A stretch of 5,800 bases of DNA, taken from the NCBI GenBank assembly GCA_035569235.1, contig DATMND010000005.1:1-5800 (forward strand), given 5' to 3'. The notes under the pieces are model-generated. The model was not told where the DNA came from, did not search any database, and saw only the letters and a program-made list of their open reading frames with translations. The translations under genes were made by a program, and so were the position numbers. Positions 1-5,492 of the stretch are shown piece after piece. The stretch comes from JAMXLO01 sp035569235. Its GTDB lineage: Bacteria > Pseudomonadota > Alphaproteobacteria > Acetobacterales > Acetobacteraceae. Positions within the stretch are counted from its first letter, which is position 1; the number at the start of each line of letters is the position of its first letter.

Positions 1-639
1 CAGGATCTCGTTCTTGGTCAGCCGGGTCTCCAGCCAGATCGCCAGGAACGCCTCGTTGACCTTGCGCTCGATGGTGCGCTCGTTGGACAGGAACAGGTTT
101 TTGGCGAGCTGCTGGGTGATCGAGGAGCCGCCCTGGCGCACGCCGCCGGCCTGGGCGTTGGTGACCAGCGCGCGCGCCGTACCTGCGATGTCGATGCCGA
201 AATGGTCGTAGAAGCGGCGGTCTTCGGTCGCCAGCGTCGCCTTGATCAGATTGTCCGGAAAATCTTCCAGCGGGATCGAGTCGTTGTGCTTGATACCGCG
301 GCTGCCGATCGGGTTGCCGTAGCGGTCGAGGAAGCTCACCGCGAGGTCGCTCTTCTTCAGCCAGTCCTCGTCCGCGGTCTCGCGGAAGGCCGGGATCGCG
401 AGCGCCAGCAGCAGGATCAGGCCGCCGAGCCCGAGCGTTGCCGCCTCCGAGAACGGCTCGACAAACACCCAGCGCTTCCAGCCGCCGACATAGAAGCGGT
501 CCATGAAGGTCGAGAAGCGCTCATAGAGCTCGCGCGCGCCCTTGCCCGACGAGAACAGGGTGGAGTCGATGCGTGAATCGACGTCCAGCATCAGGCGCCG
601 GATTTTGGGCTTCCATTCAGGCGGTATGATCTGGCGCAC
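1..639 (-). CDS. Class A penicillin-binding protein (PBP1A-like transglycosylase/transpeptidase), N-terminal part, cut by the left window edge
   Basis: Enzyme of peptidoglycan synthesis at the inner membrane; family members polymerise lipid II with a GT51 glycosyltransferase domain and cross-link with a C-terminal transpeptidase domain. The 213 residues visible hold a cytoplasmic N-terminus, one membrane segment at about 66-87 (LGLGGLILLLALAIPAF), then GT51 motifs: ATEDRRFYDHFG at 137-148 with the predicted catalytic Glu139, GGSSITQQLAKNLFL at 170-184, RTIERKVNEAFLAIWLE at 188-204 and LTKNEIL at 207-213. The transpeptidase domain would lie outside the window, so I cannot tell whether it is intact. 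The start is GTG at 639-637, because an in-frame TAG sits two codons upstream at 645-643; GAAGAG at 655-650 is a plausible ribosome binding site. The sequence MRQIIPPEWKPKIRR matches my memory of Bradyrhizobium proteins. It is transcribed divergently from the ycgN-like gene. Family assignment is very secure; the 1A-type subclass is less so. Confidence 0.95.
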   Translation of the reverse strand, partial: MRQIIPPEWKPKIRRLMLDVDSRIDSTLFSSGKGARELYERFSTFMDRFYVGGWKRWVFVEPFSEAATLGLGGLILLLALAIPAFRETADEDWLKKSDLAVSFLDRYGNPIGSRGIKHNDSIPLEDFPDNLIKATLATEDRRFYDHFGIDIAGTARALVTNAQAGGVRQGGSSITQQLAKNLFLSNERTIERKVNEAFLAIWLETRLTKNEIL

Positions 640-940
640 GGACTAACGGCTCTTCGTCGGACTTCGAAAGCGCTTTTGCACCCAGCGGGGGTACCGCAGA
701 CGTCTTTGCGGGAATGTTGCGGCAAACCCAAGGCGTGTTGTCGGGTGACTCTTTTCTATCTAGCCGAGCGGGGGACATAAACCAATGCCCGGCCGACAGT
801 TTCCTCAAGCCAACCGCATTTTCATGGGGTAGTGATAATGTGCGGTTTGAGGCGGTTCCCGTCCAATCAACCTCTTGCGCGCGGCCACCACAAGCTCCTA
901 GAAGGGTTTTTCGTTAACCCCCCGTGATAACAAGGGATTC
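640..940. other. Divergent intergenic region (301 bp) between the PBP gene and the ycgN-like gene
   Basis: No credible gene was found on either strand. It must carry the promoters of both flanking genes, but I could not pick out a convincing -35/-10 pair; GATAAT at 834-839 resembles a -10 box but lacks a matching -35. Small structures seen are the 10-bp palindrome AAAGCGCTTT at 667-676, TTGCGG repeated at 706-711 and 717-722 (one helical turn apart), and an inverted repeat GGGTT/AACCC at 904-908 and 916-920 with a 7-nt loop in the leader of the ycgN-like gene. All are short enough to occur by chance in GC-rich DNA. Confidence 0.6.
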
Positions 941-1456
941 ATGACCGCGCCCGTCAAGCGGCCCTCGGGGCAAGAGGGATTTTTCTGGAAAACCAAGACG
1001 TTGGAGCAGATGTCCGACGCCGAATGGGAGAGCCTGTGCGACGGCTGCGCGCGCTGCTGCCTGGAAAAGCTGGAAGAGGAGGACACCGGCGAGATCTTCT
1101 TCACCCATGTTTCCTGTTCGCTCCTGGATTCCGGCCTATGCGCCTGCAAGGACTACGAGAATCGGTCCGCAAAAGTGTCCGATTGCGTCCGCCTGACGCC
1201 CACCAATGTGAGGACGTTGAACTGGCTGCCGCCGAGCTGCGCCTACCGGCTGGTCGCGCAGGGGCGCGACCTCCATTGGTGGCACCCGCTGATCTCCGGC
1301 GACCCCAATACGGTCCATGAAGCTGGCGTCTCGGTGCGGGGGCGGGTGGTCGGCACCGAGGACGAGATCCCGGATTCCGAGCTCGAGGACCATGTCGTGG
1401 AATGGCCGAAGCTGCTGCCGCGACAGGCGCGGCTGAAGCGGCGGCCGAAGGCCTAA
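941..1456 (+). CDS. ycgN: YcgN/UPF0260-family cysteine-cluster protein
   Basis: A 171-residue soluble protein of the YcgN (UPF0260) family, which carries the CxxCxxCC putative zinc/iron-binding domain. No biochemical role is established for the family that I know of. Nine cysteines are visible: the cluster C33-DG-C36-AR-C39-C40, then C59, C67, C69, C82 and C100. The family-typical stretches GFFWKTKTLEQMSDAEWESLC, CACKDYENR, DCVRLTP, LNWLPPSCAYRL and DLHWWHPLISGD are all present, and the length is normal, so the gene looks intact. There is no signal peptide or membrane segment, pointing to the cytoplasm. ATG 941 is chosen because the family N-terminus follows it directly; AAGGGA at 932-937 could be the ribosome binding site, although only 3 nt from the start. 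It is transcribed away from the PBP gene and is followed by 153 bp before the MFS gene, so it is probably monocistronic. Confidence 0.93.
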   Translation: MTAPVKRPSGQEGFFWKTKTLEQMSDAEWESLCDGCARCCLEKLEEEDTGEIFFTHVSCSLLDSGLCACKDYENRSAKVSDCVRLTPTNVRTLNWLPPSCAYRLVAQGRDLHWWHPLISGDPNTVHEAGVSVRGRVVGTEDEIPDSELEDHVVEWPKLLPRQARLKRRPKA

Positions 1457-1609
1457 CGCTCCGTTAAGCACTCACGAACCCTCACGCGATCGCGACTGGG
1501 ACCCACCCATGCGCCGACGCGCCTGCCTGGGCTTCGACTTTCCGCCTATGTTGGTGGTCGTTGATTCTCTCAGCGGCCTTCGCCGCAAACATAAGATTCT
1601 ACGTCTCCC
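1457..1609. other. Short intergenic region before the MFS gene
   Basis: No gene seen. It holds a 10-bp palindrome CGCGATCGCG at 1485-1494, the hexamer CTCACG twice at 1471-1476 and 1481-1486 (10 bp apart), and a small stem-loop GCGGC-cttc-GCCGC at 1573-1586, 23 bp before the MFS start. The stem-loop has no T-run after it, so it is not a standard terminator; it would lie in or near the MFS leader. No clear promoter was identified. Confidence 0.4.
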
Positions 1610-3190
1610 ATGAACAAGTTCGAACGGCAGAGCCGTCACCCTGCCGACCGTACAGCGCTGCCTGAAAAAGTCGCAGTCGATCTCTCAAACCTCTCGCGCC
1701 AGGTCAAGGCGGGGAGCGACGCGCCGCCACTGGCGCCTGCGCCGTTGAGCCCGCGGGAGGTCCGCACCATCCTGATGAGCCTGTTGCTCACGATGTTTCT
1801 GGCCGCGCTCGACCAGACCATCGTGGCGACCGCGCTGCCGACCATCGGCCGGCAATTTTCCGATGTCTCCAACCTGTCCTGGGTGATCACCGCCTATCTG
1901 CTGGCCTCGACCGCGGTGGCGCCGGTGTTCGGCACCCTCTCCGACATCTATGGCCGCCGCGGCATGATCATCGTCGCCTTGAGCCTGTTCGTCGCGGGCT
2001 CGGTGCTGTGCGCCATCGCGCCCAACATGACCGTCCTGATCCTCGCCCGCGGCCTGCAGGGGCTCGGCGGCGGCGGCATCATGCCTGTCGTGCAGACGGT
2101 GATCTCCGACGTCATCAGCCCGCGCGAGCGCGGCCAGTATCAGGCCTATTTCTCCGGCGTCTGGATGCTTGCCGGCATCGGCGGGCCGGTGCTCGGCGGC
2201 GTGTTCGCCGAACACCTGCACTGGTCGATGATCTTCTGGATCAACGTGCCCCTGGCGCTCGCCTCGCTTGCACTGCTGCTGCCGAAGATGCGCCGCCTCC
2301 CGGTCTATCACCGCAGGCGCGAGGTCGACTGGCTCGGTGGCGTCCTGCTGATGGCGTCCGCCGTGGTCTTCATGCTGGTGCTGACCTGGGGCGGCCACCG
2401 CTTTGCCTGGCTGTCGCCGACCCTCGTCGCGATGCTCGGTGCCTCGGTCGCGCTGGCGCTGACCTTCGTCTGGCACGCGCATCGTTCGGATGAACCGTTC
2501 TTGCCGCTGTCGCTGATCGGCGGCCGGGTGGTGCCCTATGGCATGCTCGCGGGCGGCTGCGCGCTGGGCGCGATGATCGGGCTCACCGTGCATCTGCCGC
2601 TGTATTACGAGGTGGTCTATCACCTAACCGCGAGCGAGGCGGGCCTGGCGCTGATTCCGCTTGCGGCGATCTCGACCTTTGGCGCGGCGATCGCCGGCCG
2701 CACCATGGCCCGCGTCAAGCACTACAAGCGCGTCGCGATCGCCGGCACCACCATCGCGACGATCGTTGGCGCCGTGCTGACGCTGACCACCCCGCCGCTC
2801 TGGGTCATGCTGGTGTGGCTCGCCGTATTCGGCATCGGGCTTGGCACGCCGTTTCCGATCTGCGTGGTCAGCCTGCAGAACGCGGTGCACCGCTCGCAGG
2901 TCGGCACCATCACCGGCGCGATGAACTTCTTCCGCTCGATGCTGTCGTCCTTCACGGTCGCGGCCTTTTCCGCCATCCTCCTGATGGCGCTCGGCTCCGA
3001 CATTTCGCTCGGCGGCGAGGGCCAAGGTCCCGTCGGCGGGATTCCGGCCGCCGACATGATCATGGCGTTCCGCTATGTCTTCGGCGCCGCGACCTTGATG
3101 CTCGCCACCACGGCGCTCTGCATGGTGCTGATGGAGGAGCGGCCGCTCGCCGGCCCTGCCAAGCAGCAGCCGGTCGACATGGCGGAGTAG
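1610..3190 (+). CDS. MFS drug:H+ antiporter of the DHA2 (EmrB/QacA) family, 14 membrane helices
   Basis: A 526-residue inner-membrane transporter, predicted to export drugs or other amphiphilic compounds in exchange for protons; the substrate cannot be read from sequence. Diagnostic motifs are present: LDQTIVATALP at 67-77 (DHA2 motif D1 in helix 1), GTLSDIYGRRG at 108-118 (motif A, loop 2-3), RGLQGLGGGG at 147-156 (motif B, helix 4) and GIGGPVLGG at 189-197 (motif C, helix 5, the antiporter motif). Hydrophobic segments at about 54-75, 89-109, 118-138, 143-165, 180-200, 207-226, 241-261, 268-289, 309-332, 342-363, 374-394, 397-420, 440-462 and 485-508 give 14 helices. The ~52-residue N-terminal tail (SRHPADRTALPEK...) is polar and cytoplasmic. 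No good Shine-Dalgarno precedes ATG 1610, so the start is somewhat uncertain; ATG 1775 would lie at the edge of helix 1 and seems too late. No membrane-fusion partner or regulator gene lies beside it. It ends convergently with the amidase gene. Confidence 0.95.
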   Translation: MNKFERQSRHPADRTALPEKVAVDLSNLSRQVKAGSDAPPLAPAPLSPREVRTILMSLLLTMFLAALDQTIVATALPTIGRQFSDVSNLSWVITAYLLASTAVAPVFGTLSDIYGRRGMIIVALSLFVAGSVLCAIAPNMTVLILARGLQGLGGGGIMPVVQTVISDVISPRERGQYQAYFSGVWMLAGIGGPVLGGVFAEHLHWSMIFWINVPLALASLALLLPKMRRLPVYHRRREVDWLGGVLLMASAVVFMLVLTWGGHRFAWLSPTLVAMLGASVALALTFVWHAHRSDEPFLPLSLIGGRVVPYGMLAGGCALGAMIGLTVHLPLYYEVVYHLTASEAGLALIPLAAISTFGAAIAGRTMARVKHYKRVAIAGTTIATIVGAVLTLTTPPLWVMLVWLAVFGIGLGTPFPICVVSLQNAVHRSQVGTITGAMNFFRSMLSSFTVAAFSAILLMALGSDISLGGEGQGPVGGIPAADMIMAFRYVFGAATLMLATTALCMVLMEERPLAGPAKQQPVDMAE

Positions 3191-3194
3191 GGCT

Positions 3195-3221
3195 TCAGCT
3201 CGCGCTGGATAGCCGCAGCGG
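3195..3221 (-). pseudogene. Displaced 3' end of the beta-sandwich protein gene (encodes PLRLSSAS, stop)
   Basis: Read on the minus strand this stretch encodes P-L-R-L-S-S-A-S followed by TGA. The intact gene at 5085-5492 ends with exactly the same eight residues and a TAG stop. The two base differences inside the shared codons are both synonymous third-position changes (CTA/CTG and TCC/TCG). Upstream codons (GGKA instead of IVSE) show no similarity, so only the gene's tail survives here. Its stop lies 4 bp from the MFS stop codon (TAG 3188-3190), as expected for a former tight convergent gene pair. The identity of the remnant is seen directly; the insertion history is an inference. Confidence 0.6.
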
Positions 3222-3222
3222 C
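3197..3222 (+). repeat. Direct repeat, left copy (pairs with 5087-5112)
   Basis: Begins AGCTCGCGCT and ends AGCCGCAGCGGC. Of 26 positions 24 match the copy at 5087-5112, in the same orientation; the differences are at 3207 (G versus C) and 3210 (T versus C). The similarity stops sharply at 3223. The two copies bracket the amidase gene and its upstream DNA, about 1.86 kb. Confidence 0.75.
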
Positions 3223-3242
3223 GCTTTCCCACCTGGCCAGAA

Positions 3243-3259
3243 CGGAATCGGCCGTTCCG
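3243..3259. other. Small inverted repeat between the convergent MFS and amidase genes
   Basis: CGGAA at 3243-3247 pairs with TTCCG at 3255-3259 around a 7-nt loop (TCGGCCG). It lies in the convergent gap, where a terminator would be expected, but no T-run follows on either strand, so a terminator role is only a weak possibility. Confidence 0.25.
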
Positions 3260-3270
3260 ACGCGCCCCGC

Positions 3271-3313
3271 TGACGTTCGTATCATTTTGGGGCGGCCTCG
3301 TTTACGAACGTCA
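3271..3313. repeat. 11-bp perfect inverted repeat spanning the amidase stop codon
   Basis: TGACGTTCGTA at 3271-3281 is the exact reverse complement of TACGAACGTCA at 3303-3313, with a 21-nt loop. The right arm is inside the amidase coding region (codons for TFV near the C-terminus) and the loop contains the stop codon (3284-3282). In RNA from either strand it could fold into an 11-bp stem, so it may act as a transcript-end or stabilising hairpin for the convergent genes. It lacks a T-run, so a standard intrinsic terminator is not supported. It could also be a recombination relic. Confidence 0.5.
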
Positions 3314-4718
3314 CCGGATCAATGGGTGTGGCTAGACCGAGACGCGTCTCAATAGCTTCCGCCGCGTCAAGGCACAGGTCTTCCCGAAGCCGCCGTCCGG
3401 TGATCAGCACGCCGATCGGCAACCCGGTTGCTTCGTCCTGCCCGGCCGGGACACATGCCGAAGGAAGTCCCAGCAAGTTGGCCGGCACCACCGGGCGCAT
3501 CAGTTCCTTGGCAGCGGCGGCTCCTTCTGCCGTATCCGAGTCGAAGCCATGCTCGAACGGCAACTGCGTCCAGGTCGGGGACAGCACAAGCGGCCTCTCC
3601 GCCATGAACATCGACCACGCCTTCGCGATCGCATGGCGCTCGACCATCAGGTTCGACCACGCCATTGTGTCGGCCAGTGGAGGCACGACCGCCTGGAAGT
3701 TTTTCAGGAAGTTCATCGCATCGGCTCCCATCACGAGCGACAAGGTGTCGAGCACCGATGCGAGGTCGCCCATGATGAAGCGAGCCCAGCAGTCTATCGC
3801 GTCCTCGTAACGCGGCGGGCTGATCTCTTCGACCGCATACCCTGCGTCCGCCAACGCGAGCGCCGCGCGTCGGACGGCGGCTGCCACCGTCGGATGCGTG
3901 CTTCCACCTGATGGCTCCGGCATAGCTGCCACGCGGATCGGCCGGGTCAGGGATGGACCCTCGAACGGCGCGTCGATGGACCACGGGTCGCGTGCGTGCG
4001 CGCCCATTAGGACACGCAAGCCCAGGCGCACATCAGCCACGCGTCGGGCCATCGGCCCTTGCACATTCATCAGTTGCACCGCCAGCAAATGGCCTTGCCT
4101 AGGCCCACAATCGGCGCCGGGCAAACGGCCCGCGGAAGGCCGGATCGATGCAATGCCGCAGGCGTTAGCAGGATTGCGCAACGAACCGCCGATGTCGTTG
4201 CCCAGTCCGACTGGACTCATGCCACTGGCCAGGGCCGCAGCTTCGCCTCCGCTGGAGCCGCCGGCGGTGCGGCCCGGGTGCCACGGATTACGCGTGATCC
4301 CGTGGAGTGAGCTGACGGTGTGGATGCGTAGCGCCATGTCCGGCAAATTGGTCCGGCCGATGGGTATCGCACCAGCCGCCCGCATACGTTCCACGGCCGG
4401 CGCATCCAAGGGAACAGCGGTTTGCGCCAGTGCCGGCACGCCCCAAGTCGTCGGCAGGCCTGCCATGTCGATGTTCTCCTTCACGGTGAAGGGAACGCCA
4501 TGCAGAGGACCAACGCTCTCGCCCGCCGCCAGCTGACGATCGGCCAGGTCCGCAGCTTCGCGGGCCTGGTCAGCCAACACGCGCACCACGGCGTTCAGCG
4601 CTGGATTGACGGCATCGATGCGGGCAAGGTGGGCATTCACCACCTCGGCCGAGCTCAGCTGCCGACGTGCAATGCGGTGTGCCAGATCGGTCGCCGACAG
4701 TTGCCAAATCTCGCTCAT
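3282..4718 (-). CDS. Amidase-signature family hydrolase (GatA-like fold, substrate unknown)
   Basis: A 478-residue amide-bond hydrolase of the amidase signature (AS) superfamily, probably cytoplasmic (no signal peptide). The Ser-cisSer-Lys triad is complete: Lys80 in FTVKENID, cis-Ser155 in TAGGSSGGEAAALASG, and nucleophile Ser179 in GNDIGGSLRNPA. The 99- and 24-residue spacings equal those I recall for S. aureus GatA (K79, S154, S178), so the active site looks functional. It is unlikely to be the tRNA amidotransferase GatA itself: no gatB or gatC is adjacent, and the nucleophile motif reads GNDIGGSLRNPA rather than the usual GatA G[TS]DTGGSIRQPA. Candidate substrates include aliphatic or aryl amides, but nothing nearby decides. 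ATG 4718 is chosen for its GGAG (4729-4726) with 7-nt spacing and because MSEIWQLSATDLA is a typical AS N-terminus; an in-frame GTG at 4802 would add 28 atypical residues without a ribosome binding site. It lies alone, convergent with the MFS gene, inside a pair of direct repeats that suggest insertion. Confidence 0.93.
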   Translation of the reverse strand: MSEIWQLSATDLAHRIARRQLSSAEVVNAHLARIDAVNPALNAVVRVLADQAREAADLADRQLAAGESVGPLHGVPFTVKENIDMAGLPTTWGVPALAQTAVPLDAPAVERMRAAGAIPIGRTNLPDMALRIHTVSSLHGITRNPWHPGRTAGGSSGGEAAALASGMSPVGLGNDIGGSLRNPANACGIASIRPSAGRLPGADCGPRQGHLLAVQLMNVQGPMARRVADVRLGLRVLMGAHARDPWSIDAPFEGPSLTRPIRVAAMPEPSGGSTHPTVAAAVRRAALALADAGYAVEEISPPRYEDAIDCWARFIMGDLASVLDTLSLVMGADAMNFLKNFQAVVPPLADTMAWSNLMVERHAIAKAWSMFMAERPLVLSPTWTQLPFEHGFDSDTAEGAAAAKELMRPVVPANLLGLPSACVPAGQDEATGLPIGVLITGRRLREDLCLDAAEAIETRLGLATPIDPVTFVNEAAPK

Positions 4719-4734
4719 CGGGACGCTCCAATCG

Positions 4735-4766
4735 TGTCCGCTTCGGGACATGGACGGCATCTGTCC
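4735..4766. promoter_or_regulatory. Paired TGTCC/GGACA inverted motifs in the amidase leader
   Basis: TGTCC at 4735-4739 and GGACA at 4746-4750 form an inverted repeat with a 6-nt spacer. A second pair, GGAC at 4752-4755 and GTCC at 4763-4766, follows directly. They lie 17 to 48 bp upstream of the chosen amidase start. They could be an operator or a leader hairpin just upstream of the GGAG ribosome binding site. No known regulator consensus is recognised, and arms this short can arise by chance. Confidence 0.2.
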
Positions 4767-4940
4767 GCCGAAACCTTGGCAAAGCTGATTGGGCGGGTCC
4801 ACCCGAAATCAGATTGATGGCCGGATTTGCCAGTGCGACAAATTTGAACGCTGATGTCTGTCGCCGGTCCGGCGTCCTGGTCGGCTTCGGGGCACTTACG
4901 CAGGGCAGGCGGGTTTCGATTTCCAGAAATGCTGCTTCTC

Positions 4941-4990
4941 CAAATCAGAAATATTATCCACTCCGTCCCGCGCTCACCAAGAGGGGCTGA
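4941..4990 (+). repeat. Possible truncated fragment of a dispersed Bradyrhizobium-type repeat
   Basis: The stretch reading CAGAAATATTATCCACTCC and continuing through the codons YYPLRPALTKRG resembles, from memory, the beginning of a long non-coding repeat scattered through Bradyrhizobium, Rhodopseudomonas and Nitrobacter genomes, which is often mis-annotated as a protein containing YYPLRPA..TKRGVSRSSRT. Here the similarity seems to stop after about position 4987, where GGGGCTGAATC replaces the expected continuation. This rests on memory, not on an alignment. Confidence 0.35.
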
Positions 4991-5057
4991 ATCGGAAGCA
5001 CGAGCTCACATGCCCACTTTCCAGGTGCGGCGATATGAGCGCTTGACGCCAGGCGTA

Positions 5058-5071
5058 CGATTTCGAAATCG
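5058..5071. other. 14-bp perfect palindrome CGATTTCGAAATCG
   Basis: It is self-complementary over all 14 bases and sits 14 bp past the stop codon of the beta-sandwich protein gene. It could be a protein-binding site, or contribute to a weak 3' hairpin, but no T-run follows. About one such palindrome by chance is not surprising in a few windows of this size. Confidence 0.25.
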
Positions 5072-5084
5072 CTTGCGGTGGACT

Positions 5085-5492
5085 CTAGCTCGCGCTCGAC
5101 AGCCGCAGCGGCTCGCTCACGATCACGTCCTCGGAGCGGAAATAGAGCCGGAGCGGGATGCGCGGCGAGCGCCCGACGCCCGGCTTTTCGGCGCTGAGCT
5201 GGATGTTGTGGGACGGGTTCTCGGTAAATTCGAACGAGCCGTCGGCCCTGCTTCGCGTGGTGGGGCCTTCCGCGAAGGTCGTGAAGTTGAAAACCCACAG
5301 CTTGACCTCGGCGCCTTCAACCGGGTTGCCCTTGGCGTCGACCACGCGTCCTTCGACGATGCCGTGATTGTGGGTCACGACCCACGCGTTCCAGCCGGCC
5401 GCCAGCGCGACAAGCACGCCGGGCACCAGCACGAAGCGGTTGAGCAGCCATCGGCGCCATCGCGGACCGGTGAACTCCTCGTCGGTGCTCAT
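5085..5492 (-). CDS. Small membrane-anchored protein with a carboxypeptidase-regulatory-like domain
   Basis: A 135-residue protein. Residues 1-17 are charged and cytoplasmic (MSTDEEFTGPRWRRWLL), residues about 18-39 form one membrane helix (NRFVLVPGVLVALAAGWNAWVV), and residues about 44-110 match the carboxypeptidase-regulatory-like/transthyretin-type beta-sandwich: GIVEGRVVDAKGNPVEGAEVKLW at 44-66 and TRSRADGSFEFTEN at 79-92. No catalytic domain is present, so it is not a peptidase. The positive residues RWRRW before the helix favour an inward N-terminus and a periplasmic domain. The start ATG 5492 overlaps the permease stop (ATGA, 5492-5489), indicating translational coupling; GGAG about 10 nt upstream or the adjacent AAGGG may serve as ribosome binding site. 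It is probably a periplasmic accessory of the ABC transporter, perhaps binding sugar or the solute-binding protein, but that is inference. Its last eight codons are duplicated at 3195-3221. Confidence 0.85.
   Translation of the reverse strand: MSTDEEFTGPRWRRWLLNRFVLVPGVLVALAAGWNAWVVTHNHGIVEGRVVDAKGNPVEGAEVKLWVFNFTTFAEGPTTRSRADGSFEFTENPSHNIQLSAEKPGVGRSPRIPLRLYFRSEDVIVSEPLRLSSAS
5087..5112 (+). repeat. Direct repeat, right copy (3' end of the beta-sandwich protein gene)
   Basis: Matches 3197-3222 at 24 of 26 positions in the same orientation. It covers most of the stop codon (TAG 5087-5085) and the codons for PLRLSSAS of the intact gene, so this copy is the functional one and the left copy is the displaced one. 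Confidence 0.75.

Larger units (their letters stand above)
4719..5084. other. Intergenic region upstream of the amidase (366 bp)
   Basis: No credible gene on either strand. It is less GC-rich than the flanking genes, notably around 4911-4960. It must hold the amidase promoter (minus strand), but I found no convincing -35/-10 pair; TTGTCG followed after 17 bp by ATCAAT (minus strand, about 4845-4815) is weak. Other elements are the paired TGTCC/GGACA motifs at 4735-4766, a 6-1-6 inverted repeat CGCCGG-t-CCGGCG at 4862-4874, an inverted repeat ATTTC-ca-GAAAT at 4919-4930, a probable dispersed-repeat fragment at 4941-4990, and the palindrome at 5058-5071. Confidence 0.55.

Noticed and set aside
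202..576. Open frame of 124 codons on the plus strand opposite the PBP gene
   Set aside because: Antisense of the GT51 domain, whose conserved motifs are clearly on the minus strand.
1573..1586. GCGGC/GCCGC stem-loop as a terminator for the ycgN-like gene
   Set aside because: Only a 5-bp stem, no T-run after it, and more than 110 bp from the ycgN stop codon.
1685..2623. Long open frame of 312 codons on the minus strand, opposite the MFS gene
   Set aside because: Its product is a low-complexity mix rich in His, Asp, Gln, Arg and Gly, as expected from the antisense of a GC-rich membrane-protein gene. The plus-strand frame carries all DHA2 motifs.
3282..4718. Assignment of the amidase as GatA of the tRNA amidotransferase
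   Set aside because: No gatB or gatC neighbour, and the nucleophile motif GNDIGGSLRNPA differs from the conserved GatA form.
4719..4802. Upstream extension of the amidase to GTG 4802 (28 extra residues)
   Set aside because: There is no ribosome binding site before GTG 4802, the added residues are atypical for the family, and ATG 4718 has a well-spaced GGAG.
4818..4832. TGGC...TTGCC resembling a sigma-54 promoter
   Set aside because: The distance between the GG and GC elements is 8 bp instead of the required 10, and it points away from the amidase.
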